Shown piece after piece: positions 1 through 6,949 of a DNA stretch of 12,495 bases. This DNA is from an uncultured Bacilli bacterium (GTDB taxonomy: Bacteria > Bacillota_I > Bacilli_A > RF39 > UBA660). Positions within the stretch are counted from its first letter, which is position 1, and each line of letters starts with the position of its first letter. The translations under genes and the position numbers were made by a program. The notes beneath the pieces are model-generated. The model was not told where the DNA came from. It ran no database searches and saw only the letters and a list, made by a program, of their open reading frames with translations. The DNA is taken from the NCBI GenBank assembly GCA_905235875.1, contig CAJONL010000039.1:1-12495 (forward strand), read 5' to 3'.

Positions 1-437
1 CCTGGTTCACCATTTTCAGAATAGTTAGGTGCTTTATTAGTATGTGATTTAAAAGCAGTATTACCTCGTCCTCCTCTTCCGCCTTTTGCTATAACGAAAG
101 TTTGACCATCATCTTTTAAATCACATACTAATAGATTTGTATCATTATCAGTTACTACAGTTCCAGGTGGTACTTTTATTACAATATCTTTTGCACTTTT
201 ACCATTTTTATTTTTACCTTCACCATTTTCACCACGCTTACCTTTAATAATTTTATTGTATCTTAAATCTATTAAAGTACGAAGCCCTGGATCCACCTCA
301 AAAATTATATTAGAGCCTCGTCCACCATTACCTCCGAATGGTCCTCCAAACTCAACATATTTTTCTCTTCTAAAAGCAGTACATCCATCTCCACCAGAGC
401 CTGCTATTACTTTGATATTTACTTCATCTATAAACAT
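1..437 (-). CDS. obg: GTPase Obg/CgtA, N-terminal part (gene runs off the left edge)
   Basis: The 145 complete codons present encode the glycine-rich Obg fold, the N-terminal domain of the Obg GTPase. Obg binds the 50S ribosomal subunit and acts in late ribosome assembly and stress signalling. Visible hallmarks are MFIDEV at the start, [13 protein letters not shown] at about residues 22-34, the GGNGGRGS turn, [10 protein letters not shown], a KVPPGT motif, [10 protein letters not shown] and SENGEPG at the edge. The G domain (G1-G5) and C-terminal domain lie outside the window, so GTPase residues cannot be judged. The ATG at 437 is well placed behind TTGAGGTGAT (450-441). A promoter sits directly upstream at 461-489, so obg can be transcribed apart from the small genes before it. 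Identification is firm because the Obg fold is highly conserved in sequence. Confidence 0.97.
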   Translation of the reverse strand, partial: MFIDEVNIKVIAGSGGDGCTAFRREKYVEFGGPFGGNGGRGSNIIFEVDPGLRTLIDLRYNKIIKGKRGENGEGKNKNGKSAKDIVIKVPPGTVVTDNDTNLLVCDLKDDGQTFVIAKGGRGGRGNTAFKSHTNKAPNYSENGEP

Positions 438-460
438 AGTATCACCTCAAATTCAGTAAA

Positions 461-489
461 ATTATAACAAAAAAAAAGAAAAATAGCAA
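461..489 (-). promoter_or_regulatory. SigA-type promoter for obg, extended -10
   Basis: The minus strand has TTGCTA (489-484), a 17-base spacer that is nearly all T, and a perfect TATAAT (466-461) preceded by TG-T, an extended -10. The expected start of transcription is near 454, giving a leader of about 17 bases that contains the obg ribosome binding site. The -35 box begins one base after the preceding gene ends. Seen in sequence; not experimentally shown. Confidence 0.7.
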
Positions 490-714
490 TTAGTTATTCT
501 TCTTATTAAACATAGTTAAAACTTCATTTAATTCACTATCGTCATATACAGATACTAATCTTTTTTCTCCATCCTTTTCTATTTCTTTTAAAACTGCAAT
601 AGTGTTTTCTCCTTTTTCATCTATTGCTAAAGCATAGTGATTATTATTATAATCAAGTTCATCAGTTATTAAAAAATCAAAACCATTAATAGTTATATAT
701 CTCGTTTTTTCCAT
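490..714 (-). CDS. Small acidic protein, DUF1292-like, function unknown
   Basis: This encodes a 74-residue acidic protein. I read the start as the ATG at 714 (MEKTRY). It lies seven bases behind a perfect GGAGGT (727-722), which is formed by the last codons of the preceding gene. An in-frame TTG at 729 would overlap that site and is less likely. The stop of the upstream gene and this ATG are one base apart (TAATATG), so translation is probably coupled. The pattern of short beta-prone stretches (ITINGFDFLI, HYALAID, IAVLKEIEKDG, RLVSVYDDSEL) and a C-terminal helix (LNEVLTMF) resembles DUF1292/YrzB proteins. The match is from memory and weak. No catalytic motif, signal peptide or membrane segment is present. 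A second, clearer DUF1292 gene, frameshifted, lies at 9418-9755. Confidence 0.8.
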   Translation of the reverse strand: MEKTRYITINGFDFLITDELDYNNNHYALAIDEKGENTIAVLKEIEKDGEKRLVSVYDDSELNEVLTMFNKKNN

Positions 715-715
715 A

Positions 716-1192
716 TTATTTACCTCCAATACCTAGATTTTGAGGTGTTCTTTCTATTACTTCAGAAATAGTAGCTGGACCATTAAAATTAGGATTAGTC
801 GTTAAATAATCTTCTGGATGATTCACTAAATCAGCACTCATAACAACACCAGCAGCAATTCCCAAAGAAACAGCTATAGCAACTAAAGCCTTACCTCTTG
901 CACTCATTTTCTTTTCTTTAGAAATTTCTTTTTCCTTTACCTCTAAAGCTTCTTCAGTGTTAACTAAATAAAACTTTCTAGGTTCTTCATACTCATTAGG
1001 TTGATATATAAATCTTTTTTTCTCTTCAAATGAGTTCATAGGTTCAGGATAGCTTTTAGGTTTAGCTTTAAATCTATCACTTGAATCCATTAATTCTTCA
1101 ACAAAACTTTTCTTTTCATTACTTTCTAAATTTTCTCTACTTTTATTATCAAAAGCATCTTTAATATCATTATAACCATATTTATCTTCCAT
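716..1192 (-). CDS. Unrecognised single-pass membrane protein
   Basis: I do not recognise this 158-residue protein. Residues 1-98 are hydrophilic and strongly charged, rich in Glu, Lys, Ser and Asn. A single hydrophobic segment spans about residues 102-121 (ALVAIAVSLGIAAGVVMSAD). About 37 residues follow. The lysine-rich stretch just before the segment (KEKKMSARGK) predicts a cytoplasmic N-terminus and a short external C-terminus by the positive-inside rule. The start is secure: AAGGAGGG lies about eight bases before the ATG. An extended -10 promoter lies at 1214-1242, between this gene and mtaB. The 74-residue gene starts one base after its stop, so the two form a small operon ending at obg. 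The small-residue-rich membrane segment could favour helix packing, but no function can be assigned. Confidence 0.8.
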   Translation of the reverse strand: MEDKYGYNDIKDAFDNKSRENLESNEKKSFVEELMDSSDRFKAKPKSYPEPMNSFEEKKRFIYQPNEYEEPRKFYLVNTEEALEVKEKEISKEKKMSARGKALVAIAVSLGIAAGVVMSADLVNHPEDYLTTNPNFNGPATISEVIERTPQNLGIGGK

Positions 1193-1213
1193 AATAATGC
1201 CCTCCTTATGATA

Positions 1214-1242
1214 ATAATAACATAGTTATATTTATATTTCAA
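1214..1242 (-). promoter_or_regulatory. Probable SigA-type promoter for the 158-residue membrane protein gene
   Basis: TTGAAA (1242-1237), a 17-base spacer and TATTAT (1219-1214) preceded by TG-T form an extended -10 promoter. It begins two bases past the mtaB stop. The predicted transcript start, near 1207, falls at the edge of the ribosome binding site, giving a very short leader. For that reason confidence is moderate. Confidence 0.5.
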
Positions 1243-1244
1243 AC

Positions 1245-2492
1245 TTATAGTGTAAACATATCTTCTTTTACACAAATACTATATATTTCATTTTCTTTAT
1301 AGTTACCTTTAAGTTTTAAATATAAGTAATTACTAGTGTGTCCATAATAATAATCACCTTTTTTATTTTCAATTAAAACCTCTAAGTTTTTATCTATAAA
1401 TTTATTGTAATAGTTTCTTTCAAGGTCATCTGATAAATCTAATAGTTTTTTTGTTCTATTCTTTTTAGTTAATCCATCTATATGATTCTTCATTCTAGCA
1501 GCTTTAGTACCATCTCTTTTTGAAAAGGGAAATACATGTACTTTTGAAAAGTTTATTTCTTTTACAAAGTCTAAACATTCCTTAAAGTCTTCTTCTGTTT
1601 CCCCAGGAAAACCTACTATTAAATCAGTAGTAATAGATATATCAGGTCTTACTTTTCTAATTCTTTCAATTATATTTTTATACTCTTCTTTAGTATATTT
1701 CCTATTCATTGCCTTAAGTATATTATGACTACCATTTTGAAGTGGAATATGTAAATGATTACAAAGTTTAGGATTCTTTAAGAGCTCAAAAAACTTATCA
1801 TCTAGTTCTGTTATTTCAATGGAAGATATTCTAAGTCTTTCAAGTCCTGGAATAGCAAGTATTTCTTCTACTAAGTCAGAGAATTTAATATTTAAATCTA
1901 TTCCATAACTTCCAGTATGGATGCCTGTTAGAACTATTTCTTTATAACCATTATTTACTAAAGATGTTATTTCTTTTATTACTTTTTCTTTTTCTTTAGA
2001 TCTACATCTTCCTCTTACAAAGGGAATAATGCAGTAAGCGCAATAATTTTCGCATCCATCTTGTATTTTTACAAATGCTCTAGTTCTATCCTCTAAATGG
2101 GTAATTTCCATGTCTTCGAATGGTACTTGCATTATGTTATCTTTTTTTATTATTTGTTTTTTGTTTTTTATAAAATCTTCTACATAATCTACAATATTAG
2201 ACTTATTATAGTTTCCTATTACTATATCAATTCCAGAAAAATCATAATCTTTAGCACTTTCTACAAAACACCCACATACTACTTTTATACCTTTTTTATT
2301 TTTTATACTATTAATAACTTTTCTATCTTTTCTATCACTATTATTAGTTACCGTACAGGTATTAATTATATAAATATCTGGATTATCATCAAAAGAGGTT
2401 ATTTCATAACCTCTATTTTTAAACAAACTTATTATAAACTCACTTTCATAAGTATTAACTTTACATCCTAGTGTATATATTCCTACTCTCAT
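1245..2492 (-). CDS. mtaB: tRNA (N6-threonylcarbamoyladenosine(37)-C2)-methylthiotransferase MtaB
   Basis: This is a radical-SAM methylthiotransferase that converts t6A37 to ms2t6A in tRNAs reading ANN codons, using two 4Fe-4S clusters and SAM. The order is typical. The N-terminal UPF0004 domain has cluster cysteines Cys10 (YTLGCKVN), Cys46 (INTCTV) and Cys75 (GC). The radical-SAM core has Cys147, Cys151 and Cys154 in CENYCAYC, followed by IPFVRGRCRS. A C-terminal TRAM domain spans about residues 355-415 with YGHTSNYLYL. The MtaB-type NTCTVTN motif separates it from MiaB and RimO. At 415 residues it is slightly shorter than usual. Cys73 (VVCGC) replaces the Thr usual in MtaB. The ATG follows AAGGGGGAT. 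The 334-residue membrane protein gene lies only 31 bases upstream, so the two are likely cotranscribed. The SUF genes in this window could supply its clusters. Confidence 0.96.
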   Translation of the reverse strand: MRVGIYTLGCKVNTYESEFIISLFKNRGYEITSFDDNPDIYIINTCTVTNNSDRKDRKVINSIKNKKGIKVVCGCFVESAKDYDFSGIDIVIGNYNKSNIVDYVEDFIKNKKQIIKKDNIMQVPFEDMEITHLEDRTRAFVKIQDGCENYCAYCIIPFVRGRCRSKEKEKVIKEITSLVNNGYKEIVLTGIHTGSYGIDLNIKFSDLVEEILAIPGLERLRISSIEITELDDKFFELLKNPKLCNHLHIPLQNGSHNILKAMNRKYTKEEYKNIIERIRKVRPDISITTDLIVGFPGETEEDFKECLDFVKEINFSKVHVFPFSKRDGTKAARMKNHIDGLTKKNRTKKLLDLSDDLERNYYNKFIDKNLEVLIENKKGDYYYGHTSNYLYLKLKGNYKENEIYSICVKEDMFTL

Positions 2493-2523
2493 GTACTATC
2501 CCCCTTAAAAGAAAAAGAATAAA

Positions 2524-3528
2524 TTAATCTAATTTATTCCTAAATTTTCTTAATTTTTCTAAAAATGCATCGCTATCTTCATCATTAATTGAACTATATT
2601 TTTCCTTAGAAGTACTATTTTTTACCCTGCCATAAACAGGCGAAATATAACTAGACGAATACACCTTATCTTTTGTTACTACAGGAGCTTTAACCTTTTC
2701 TTTTTTCTTTTTTGGTTTATATAACTCATCTAAAGTAATTGCGGCTTCTTTTTCATCTTCCAAAAGCCTATCATTTTTTTCATCAATGTTTTTAGAGGCC
2801 TTTACAAGTTCTTCATAACTTATTATTGATTTTTCTTCCTGTTCTTCTTCAAAAACAGTAATATGATTATTTCCCTTTTCCTCAACTAACTTCTTAGTAA
2901 CCTCATTAAGTTTTTCCTTTGCCTGTTCTTTTGTAATCTTACTTTCTTTATATACAACTTCTTCCTTAAATGGTTTTTCGTTATTATAATTTAAATTATT
3001 ATAATCATAACTTGGTTTAATGTCTTTATGAATAGGTTTTTCATGTATTATAGGCCTAGTATTAAGATTAGTATTTTCCTTTTTCATATCTTCATATTTT
3101 CTTGAATTAACTACTACAGGCTCTTTGCTATTTAAACTAGTAATAGTATCTTCCATTTTCTTTATATTTTTCAAAGCTTCAATATTTTTTCTATTAATAA
3201 GATCATGTCTATTTTTTATTGTATTAATCTTCTTATCAACTACAGCCTTATTTTTCTTTTCAACATCAGTTTTTATATCATTACTAATTTTTATATCTTT
3301 ACTAATATTATTTTTTATTTCACTTTCAGAAGTACTATTTTTTTTAAAATTATCTTTAGTAAAACTATTAATATTATTAAGCGCTTTACGAGTATTATTT
3401 TTAATAGATTTTCGAAGTTGTAATTTTTCAAATAATAATATTAAAACTAAAGCAACTAATATAACTAAAACTACTATTGCAATAATAGTAAAATTATCTT
3501 TTCCAAAATCATTTATAAATTCTCTCAT
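2524..3528 (-). CDS. Unrecognised single-pass membrane protein with long charged cytoplasmic tail
   Basis: I do not recognise this 334-residue protein. One hydrophobic segment spans about residues 13-33 (FTIIAIVVLVILVALVLILL). It is preceded by a short, slightly acidic N-terminus and followed by KLQLRKSIK, which predicts N-out/C-in. The remaining 300 residues are very rich in Lys, Asn, Glu and Ser. They contain helix- or coiled-coil-prone stretches (about 85-130 and 195-220), an acidic patch EEEQEEK (about 227-233), a basic patch KPKKKKEKVK (271-280), and a compact ISPVYG motif at 295-300. The end is DSDAFLEKLRKFRNKL. This looks like a membrane-tethered, mostly disordered scaffold or adaptor, which is inference only. 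The ATG at 3528 follows GGGG, a modest ribosome binding site. A promoter lies at 3553-3581 and mtaB is 31 bases downstream. Confidence 0.8.
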   Translation of the reverse strand: MREFINDFGKDNFTIIAIVVLVILVALVLILLFEKLQLRKSIKNNTRKALNNINSFTKDNFKKNSTSESEIKNNISKDIKISNDIKTDVEKKNKAVVDKKINTIKNRHDLINRKNIEALKNIKKMEDTITSLNSKEPVVVNSRKYEDMKKENTNLNTRPIIHEKPIHKDIKPSYDYNNLNYNNEKPFKEEVVYKESKITKEQAKEKLNEVTKKLVEEKGNNHITVFEEEQEEKSIISYEELVKASKNIDEKNDRLLEDEKEAAITLDELYKPKKKKEKVKAPVVTKDKVYSSSYISPVYGRVKNSTSKEKYSSINDEDSDAFLEKLRKFRNKLD

Positions 3529-3552
3529 AAAAAAAGCCCCATTTCAAACTTA

Positions 3553-3581
3553 ATTTTATCATAAACTAATTAATGTTACAA
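3553..3581 (-). promoter_or_regulatory. Probable promoter for the 334-residue protein gene and mtaB
   Basis: TTGTAA (3581-3576), a 17-base spacer and TAAAAT (3558-3553) preceded by TG-A give an extended -10 arrangement. The expected transcript start is near 3546, leaving a leader of about 18 bases. It is the only convincing promoter between 3613 and 2493, so it probably also serves mtaB. Confidence 0.55.
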
Positions 3582-3613
3582 TGGATTTTTTTTCAAATTT
3601 ATATCAATTTTTA

Positions 3614-3916
3614 TTATTTTATTTTAAATAAATATTTTATTAAATAAATAAGTAATAGTATAAATGCAAAAACTAAAAGCCAAGAAGCTATTGTTTCTAC
3701 TATACCACTTGTATATTTACTTACTACATCAAATAATGATGTAGGTATATATTTGTTTATAAATGAATTAATATTTATAAATTTTATATTGTCTCCAATG
3801 TAATGTATAAGTCTAAAAAATATTTCTAAAGTTCCTAGTAAATAAACTATAAAATGATAATCTTTATATACAAATATTACAATTCCTATTAGTATTAATA
3901 TAATTATAAGTTCCAT
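3614..3916 (-). CDS. Unrecognised small integral membrane protein
   Basis: This 100-residue protein is mostly hydrophobic. Segments at about 2-19 (ELIIILILIGIVIFVY) and 72-97 (IVETIASWLLVFAFILLLIYLIKYLF) look like membrane spans. The stretch 22-41 (YHFIVYLLGTLEIFFRLIHY) could be a third span or an interfacial helix. The polar middle, about 42-70, contains the INSFINKYIP segment. The C-terminus is short and basic (KYLFKIK). I recognise no family. The start is supported by AAGGAG nine bases before the ATG. The gene appears to be its own transcript: a terminator (3981-4009) lies upstream, a promoter overlapping an 18-base palindrome directly precedes it, and another promoter follows it. Confidence 0.75.
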   Translation of the reverse strand: MELIIILILIGIVIFVYKDYHFIVYLLGTLEIFFRLIHYIGDNIKFININSFINKYIPTSLFDVVSKYTSGIVETIASWLLVFAFILLLIYLIKYLFKIK

Positions 3917-3941
3917 AAAACACTCCTTTACTATATTATTT

Positions 3942-3971
3942 ATTATATCATGATATAATTTTTTATTTTAA
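3942..3971 (-). promoter_or_regulatory. Extended -10 promoter on a perfect 18-base palindrome
   Basis: TATAAT (3947-3942) preceded by TG-A is a strong extended -10 box for the 100-residue membrane protein gene. The only -35 candidate is TTAAAA (3971-3966), 18 bases away and weak. The -10 lies inside ATTATATCATGATATAAT (3942-3959), a perfect 18-base inverted repeat. The plus strand therefore carries the same TGATATAAT. The palindrome may be an operator, a bidirectional -10, or a chance outcome of AT-rich sequence. Confidence 0.5.
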
Positions 3972-3980
3972 AAAAATAAT

Positions 3981-4009
3981 AAAAAAAAGGAAATACTTTA
4001 CATATTTCC
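3981..4009 (-). terminator. Intrinsic terminator overlapping the end of gluP
   Basis: On the minus strand GGAAATA (4009-4003) pairs perfectly with TATTTCC (3995-3989) around a seven-base loop, followed by eight T residues (3988-3981). The loop contains the gluP stop codon, so the hairpin is built from the last codons of the gene. Confidence 0.8.
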
Positions 4010-5167
4010 ATAAAAGAAAGTCATAAATATCAAGAATACAAAGAGCATAATTGTAAGAATAATTCCATTTACATTATTAGTTTTTCCATCTTTAGTTGTA
4101 ATTCCTACAGCCATAGATGATAAATATCCTCCGATTAATCCACCTATATGACCATAGTTATCTACTGAGTTAACTGTAAAACCTAAGAATAGATTTATTG
4201 CAATTACTGGAAGTATTTGATTTATTAAAGTATTACCAAGATATGCTCTATAGTTATATCCAAAATATAGAAGTGCTCCTAGAAGGCCAAATATAGCTCC
4301 ACTTGCGCCAACAGAATATCCTGTATTAAGTAGTGTTGATAAAAGACTACTTGCCAAAGCACTTAAAAAATAAATAATTAGGAACTTACCACGTCCAAAA
4401 TAACTTTCTGTTTCTTTACCCAATATCCAAAGTGCATACATATTAAAGGCAATATGATAAATATTAGCATGTATAAATGATGAAGTAATAAGTCTATAAT
4501 ACTCACCATTTAAAATCGCTGCTTTTAAATTACCAAATAAAATTATTGAAAGTTTATTAGTACCAAAAAGTCCTTCTGGAGAAATCATAATTCCAATTAA
4601 ATATGCAATTATATTAATTGTCATAATAATATAAGTTATATATGGTACTTTAGGTGAAAAAACTTTTTCTACTCTCTTAGCTTCATTCATATTTTTTTCA
4701 TTAATATCATCAGTTATCTTTAAAAATAAACTGATTCCTTTCTCATCAAATTTTAATTTTTTATCAATATCAGGAAAATATCTATATAAAAAGTCATACT
4801 TTTGTAAATCTTTATCTTCTTTGATTGATATCATATCAATATTTTTTACACTTTTTATATTTTCTTCATTCAAATTAACATTATCTCCAAGTGATAAAAA
4901 AATGCTTAATACATTCATACTTAAATTAAATGTTTTCTTTTTTATATTATTTACTATTTTTTTAGTCTTAAAAACATCAAATCCAAGTTGTTCATTATTA
5001 TGAATATAACCTGTAACAATTCTTATTATTTCATAATCTGCTTTCATATTTTCAAGCCATATTTCATCCTTTGCTCCATGCACTATTACAGGACTATAAT
5101 TCTTTTCAGTAATAAAATAATGTAATAATTTCATTGTAATTACATCTTCATTAGTAAAATTATCCAA
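3998..5167 (-). CDS. gluP: Rhomboid family intramembrane serine protease, GluP/YqgP-like
   Basis: This membrane protease cleaves substrates within or next to transmembrane helices. With the TTG start it has 389 residues. The cytoplasmic N-terminal domain (about 1-172) shares DEIWLE with B. subtilis YqgP/GluP, whose known role is regulated cleavage of the magnesium transporter MgtE. The rhomboid core follows, with the H-x4-H-x3-N motif at His233, His238 and Asn242, catalytic Ser289 in GASGAIFG and catalytic His340 in GHIGGLIGG. A last hydrophobic helix is near the C-terminus. The TPR tail of YqgP is absent. A GTG at 5176 would lie inside the ribosome binding site AGGTGAT. TTG at 5167 has the same spacing as obg and ireB, so I prefer it. 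A terminator follows directly. Rhomboid identity is firm; GluP orthology is likely; the substrate is unknown. Confidence 0.93.
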   Translation of the reverse strand: MDNFTNEDVITMKLLHYFITEKNYSPVIVHGAKDEIWLENMKADYEIIRIVTGYIHNNEQLGFDVFKTKKIVNNIKKKTFNLSMNVLSIFLSLGDNVNLNEENIKSVKNIDMISIKEDKDLQKYDFLYRYFPDIDKKLKFDEKGISLFLKITDDINEKNMNEAKRVEKVFSPKVPYITYIIMTINIIAYLIGIMISPEGLFGTNKLSIILFGNLKAAILNGEYYRLITSSFIHANIYHIAFNMYALWILGKETESYFGRGKFLIIYFLSALASSLLSTLLNTGYSVGASGAIFGLLGALLYFGYNYRAYLGNTLINQILPVIAINLFLGFTVNSVDNYGHIGGLIGGYLSSMAVGITTKDGKTNNVNGIILTIMLFVFLIFMTFFYGNM

Positions 5168-5183
5168 ATATATCACCTATTTC

Positions 5184-5192
5184 ATTTTAACA
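5184..5192 (-). promoter_or_regulatory. Possible extended -10 element for gluP
   Basis: TG-T-TAAAAT (5192-5184) follows the greA terminator and precedes gluP. There is no good -35 at 17 bases, where the sequence is a run of T. The implied leader would be only about ten bases, with the ribosome binding site at its very 5' end. This is a weak candidate, given because gluP lies behind a strong terminator and needs a promoter. Confidence 0.3.
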
Positions 5193-5205
5193 TAAATATT
5201 ATTTC

Positions 5206-5229
5206 AAAAAAAGAACTATTTCTAGTTCT
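5206..5229 (-). terminator. Intrinsic terminator of greA
   Basis: AGAACTA (5229-5223) pairs perfectly with TAGTTCT (5218-5212) across a GAAA tetraloop, followed by seven T residues (5212-5206, counting the last stem base). The hairpin starts within the greA TAG stop codon (5230-5228). Confidence 0.88.
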
Positions 5230-5701
5230 ATGCAATTTCTAATAATTTAATATCATAACTACCATTTGGGCTATCTACTTTAACAATATCTCCTACTTTA
5301 TGTCCTAAAAGTGCTTTAGCAATTGGAGATTCGTTTGATATTTTACTTTCAAATGGATCAGCTTCTTGACTTCCTACTATTTTATATTCATCTGTTTCAT
5401 CTTCATCATCTACATATGATATTTTAACAGTATTTCCAAGACCTACTTCATCAGTAGATATTTGTTCAATAATTTTAACGTTTTCTAAAATCATTTCTAG
5501 TTTTTTAATCTTTGCTTCAATTTCAGCTTGTTCATTTCTAGCAGCATCATAATCTGCATTTTCAGATAGGTCTCCTAAAGCTCTTGCTTCCTTGATTGCA
5601 TTTATATTTTCTGGCCTTTTTACATTAATAAGATCATCTAATTCTTCTTTAATTTCATTATAACCTTCTTCTGTCAAATATATTTTTTTTCTTTCTGACA
5701 T
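5228..5701 (-). CDS. greA: Transcription elongation factor GreA
   Basis: GreA binds the secondary channel of RNA polymerase and stimulates cleavage of backtracked RNA so that elongation resumes. The 157 residues match the usual family length. Residues 1-80 form the N-terminal antiparallel coiled coil, with the tip motif GDLSENADY. Asp44 and Glu47 are the acidic tip residues thought to hold the catalytic metal, followed by DAARNEQ. Residues 85-157 are the FKBP-like domain with SPIAKALLGHKVGD. The ATG at 5701 follows AAGGAG. The gene has its own promoter (5735-5763) and terminator, so it is monocistronic although it lies next to the trhP operon. B. subtilis has udk between yrrO and greA; here udk is missing. 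Confidence 0.97.
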   Translation of the reverse strand: MSERKKIYLTEEGYNEIKEELDDLINVKRPENINAIKEARALGDLSENADYDAARNEQAEIEAKIKKLEMILENVKIIEQISTDEVGLGNTVKISYVDDEDETDEYKIVGSQEADPFESKISNESPIAKALLGHKVGDIVKVDSPNGSYDIKLLEIA

Positions 5702-5734
5702 GAAAATTCACTCCTTAATTCAAACATATCTAAA

Positions 5735-5763
5735 AGGATACTATTTTTTTCTATCTTTGTCAA
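5735..5763 (-). promoter_or_regulatory. SigA-type promoter for greA with consensus -35
   Basis: A perfect TTGACA (5763-5758), a 17-base A-rich spacer and TATCCT (5740-5735) lie upstream of greA. This is the only promoter in the window with a consensus -35, and it lacks the TG extension found at most of the others. The expected transcript start is near 5728. Confidence 0.75.
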
Positions 5764-5773
5764 TATTTTTTTC

Positions 5774-6949
5774 TTAAAAAGTTGCTCTGATATAAGAGTT
5801 TACATCTATTTCATTTTCATATGGAATTTTTATTATTTCCCTTGGATGTCTAGCACATTCTAGAGGTGTTAAATCCTCAGTATATAGCTTTTCTATCTTT
5901 ATATTATATTCTTTACCAGCAGGAGTAAAAATATTTATAGTATCACCAAGTTTAAAGTAATTTCTTTGCTCTATTACAAGCATTTTATTCTCAAAATCAT
6001 ATCCTTTTATGATTCCTAAAAAATCTTGATTAGACTCTTCTTTTCTACCTATATAGTATTGATCATCCTTATCAGCATCTTTATAAAAATACTGAGTAGT
6101 ACTTCGTCTATTAGCTACTCTATCTAATACGATATTTACTCTTTCAAGCAACTTTTTATCAAAGCTATTATTATAATATGCATCTATTAATTTTCGATAA
6201 CAACTAATTACAGTAGCAATATAATAACTACTACGCATTCTTCCTTCAACTTTAATGGATTTTACCCCAATATCTATTAAATCTGGAATAGCAGACCCTA
6301 AAGATAAGTCACAAGTTGCGATAGAATAATCTGTTTTTCTTTTTTTATCTAAATCAAATGAGAATCTACATACTTGAGAACATCCCCCACGATTTGAATC
6401 TCTCAAGGTAAAGTAATTAGAAAGTGCACATCTTCCAGAATAGCATGTACACATAGCTCCATGAAGAAACACCTCTATATCTGCTCCAGTTTCTTTTATT
6501 ATTTTTTCAATATCACATTTTCCAACTTCACGAGCAAGTACTATTCTTTTTACCCCCCTATCTAAAAAATATTTTACACTTTCAAGATTAGTAGTACAGT
6601 TTTGTGTACTTAAATGTATTTCTAATTCAATATTATTATCATGAACCAAATCAATTATTAATGGATCACTTACAATTATAGCATCAACTTTTATTTTTTC
6701 TAGATATTTTAAATAGTCTAAAATACCTTCTATATCTTCATTATGAAAAACGATATTGCAAGTTACATATATTTTTTTACCTAATTTGTGAGCAAAAAGT
6801 GTTGCTTCTTTTAAATCCTCATCACTAAAATTATTAGCATTAGCTCTAAGACTATATTTTTTACCACCTACATAACATGCATCTGCTCCATATAAAAATG
6901 CAATTTTTAATTTTTCTAAATCTCCCGCTGGAGAAAGTAACTCAATCAT
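5774..6949 (-). CDS. trhP2: tRNA 5-hydroxyuridine synthesis protein TrhP2 (peptidase U32 family)
   Basis: This U32-family protein (YrrO-like) hydroxylates U34 of tRNAs to 5-hydroxyuridine, a prephenate-dependent step in B. subtilis and E. coli. The start is MIELLSPAGDLEKLKIA. The U32 signature lies at about residues 160-195: HGAMC, YSGRCALSNY, RDSNRGGC, SQVCR. Cys167, Cys174, Cys190 and Cys194 fit a 4Fe-4S site; Cys169 and Cys213 are extra. VEGRMRSSYYIATV at about 234-247 is typical. It has 391 residues, a little shorter than B. subtilis YrrO. Despite the family name, current evidence favours a tRNA-modifying role over proteolysis. The ATG overlaps the end of trhP1 by eight bases and follows GGTGAAAAGAA. 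It closes the mo5U gene set trmR-trhP1-trhP2. I see no strong terminator behind it. Confidence 0.92.
   Translation of the reverse strand: MIELLSPAGDLEKLKIAFLYGADACYVGGKKYSLRANANNFSDEDLKEATLFAHKLGKKIYVTCNIVFHNEDIEGILDYLKYLEKIKVDAIIVSDPLIIDLVHDNNIELEIHLSTQNCTTNLESVKYFLDRGVKRIVLAREVGKCDIEKIIKETGADIEVFLHGAMCTCYSGRCALSNYFTLRDSNRGGCSQVCRFSFDLDKKRKTDYSIATCDLSLGSAIPDLIDIGVKSIKVEGRMRSSYYIATVISCYRKLIDAYYNNSFDKKLLERVNIVLDRVANRRSTTQYFYKDADKDDQYYIGRKEESNQDFLGIIKGYDFENKMLVIEQRNYFKLGDTINIFTPAGKEYNIKIEKLYTEDLTPLECARHPREIIKIPYENEIDVNSYIRATF

Noticed and set aside
256..459. Plus-strand open frame of 67 codons, proline-rich
   Set aside because: It is the mirror of the glycine-rich Obg fold coded on the minus strand and has no ribosome binding site.
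2097..2471. Plus-strand open frame of 124 codons, rich in Tyr, Phe and Ile
   Set aside because: It is antisense to mtaB and its composition is what AT-rich coding DNA gives in reverse; no start signal.
3125..3553. Plus-strand hydrophobic open frame of 142 codons, with a second at 3205-3423
   Set aside because: The apparent membrane protein is the complement of Lys/Asn-rich codons in the 334-residue gene. It spans that gene's promoter and lacks a ribosome binding site.
5790..5810. Weak hairpin (CTCT/AGAG) at the end of trhP2 as a terminator
   Set aside because: Only four base pairs with a separated short T run; too weak to call, though trhP2 otherwise has no visible terminator before the greA promoter.
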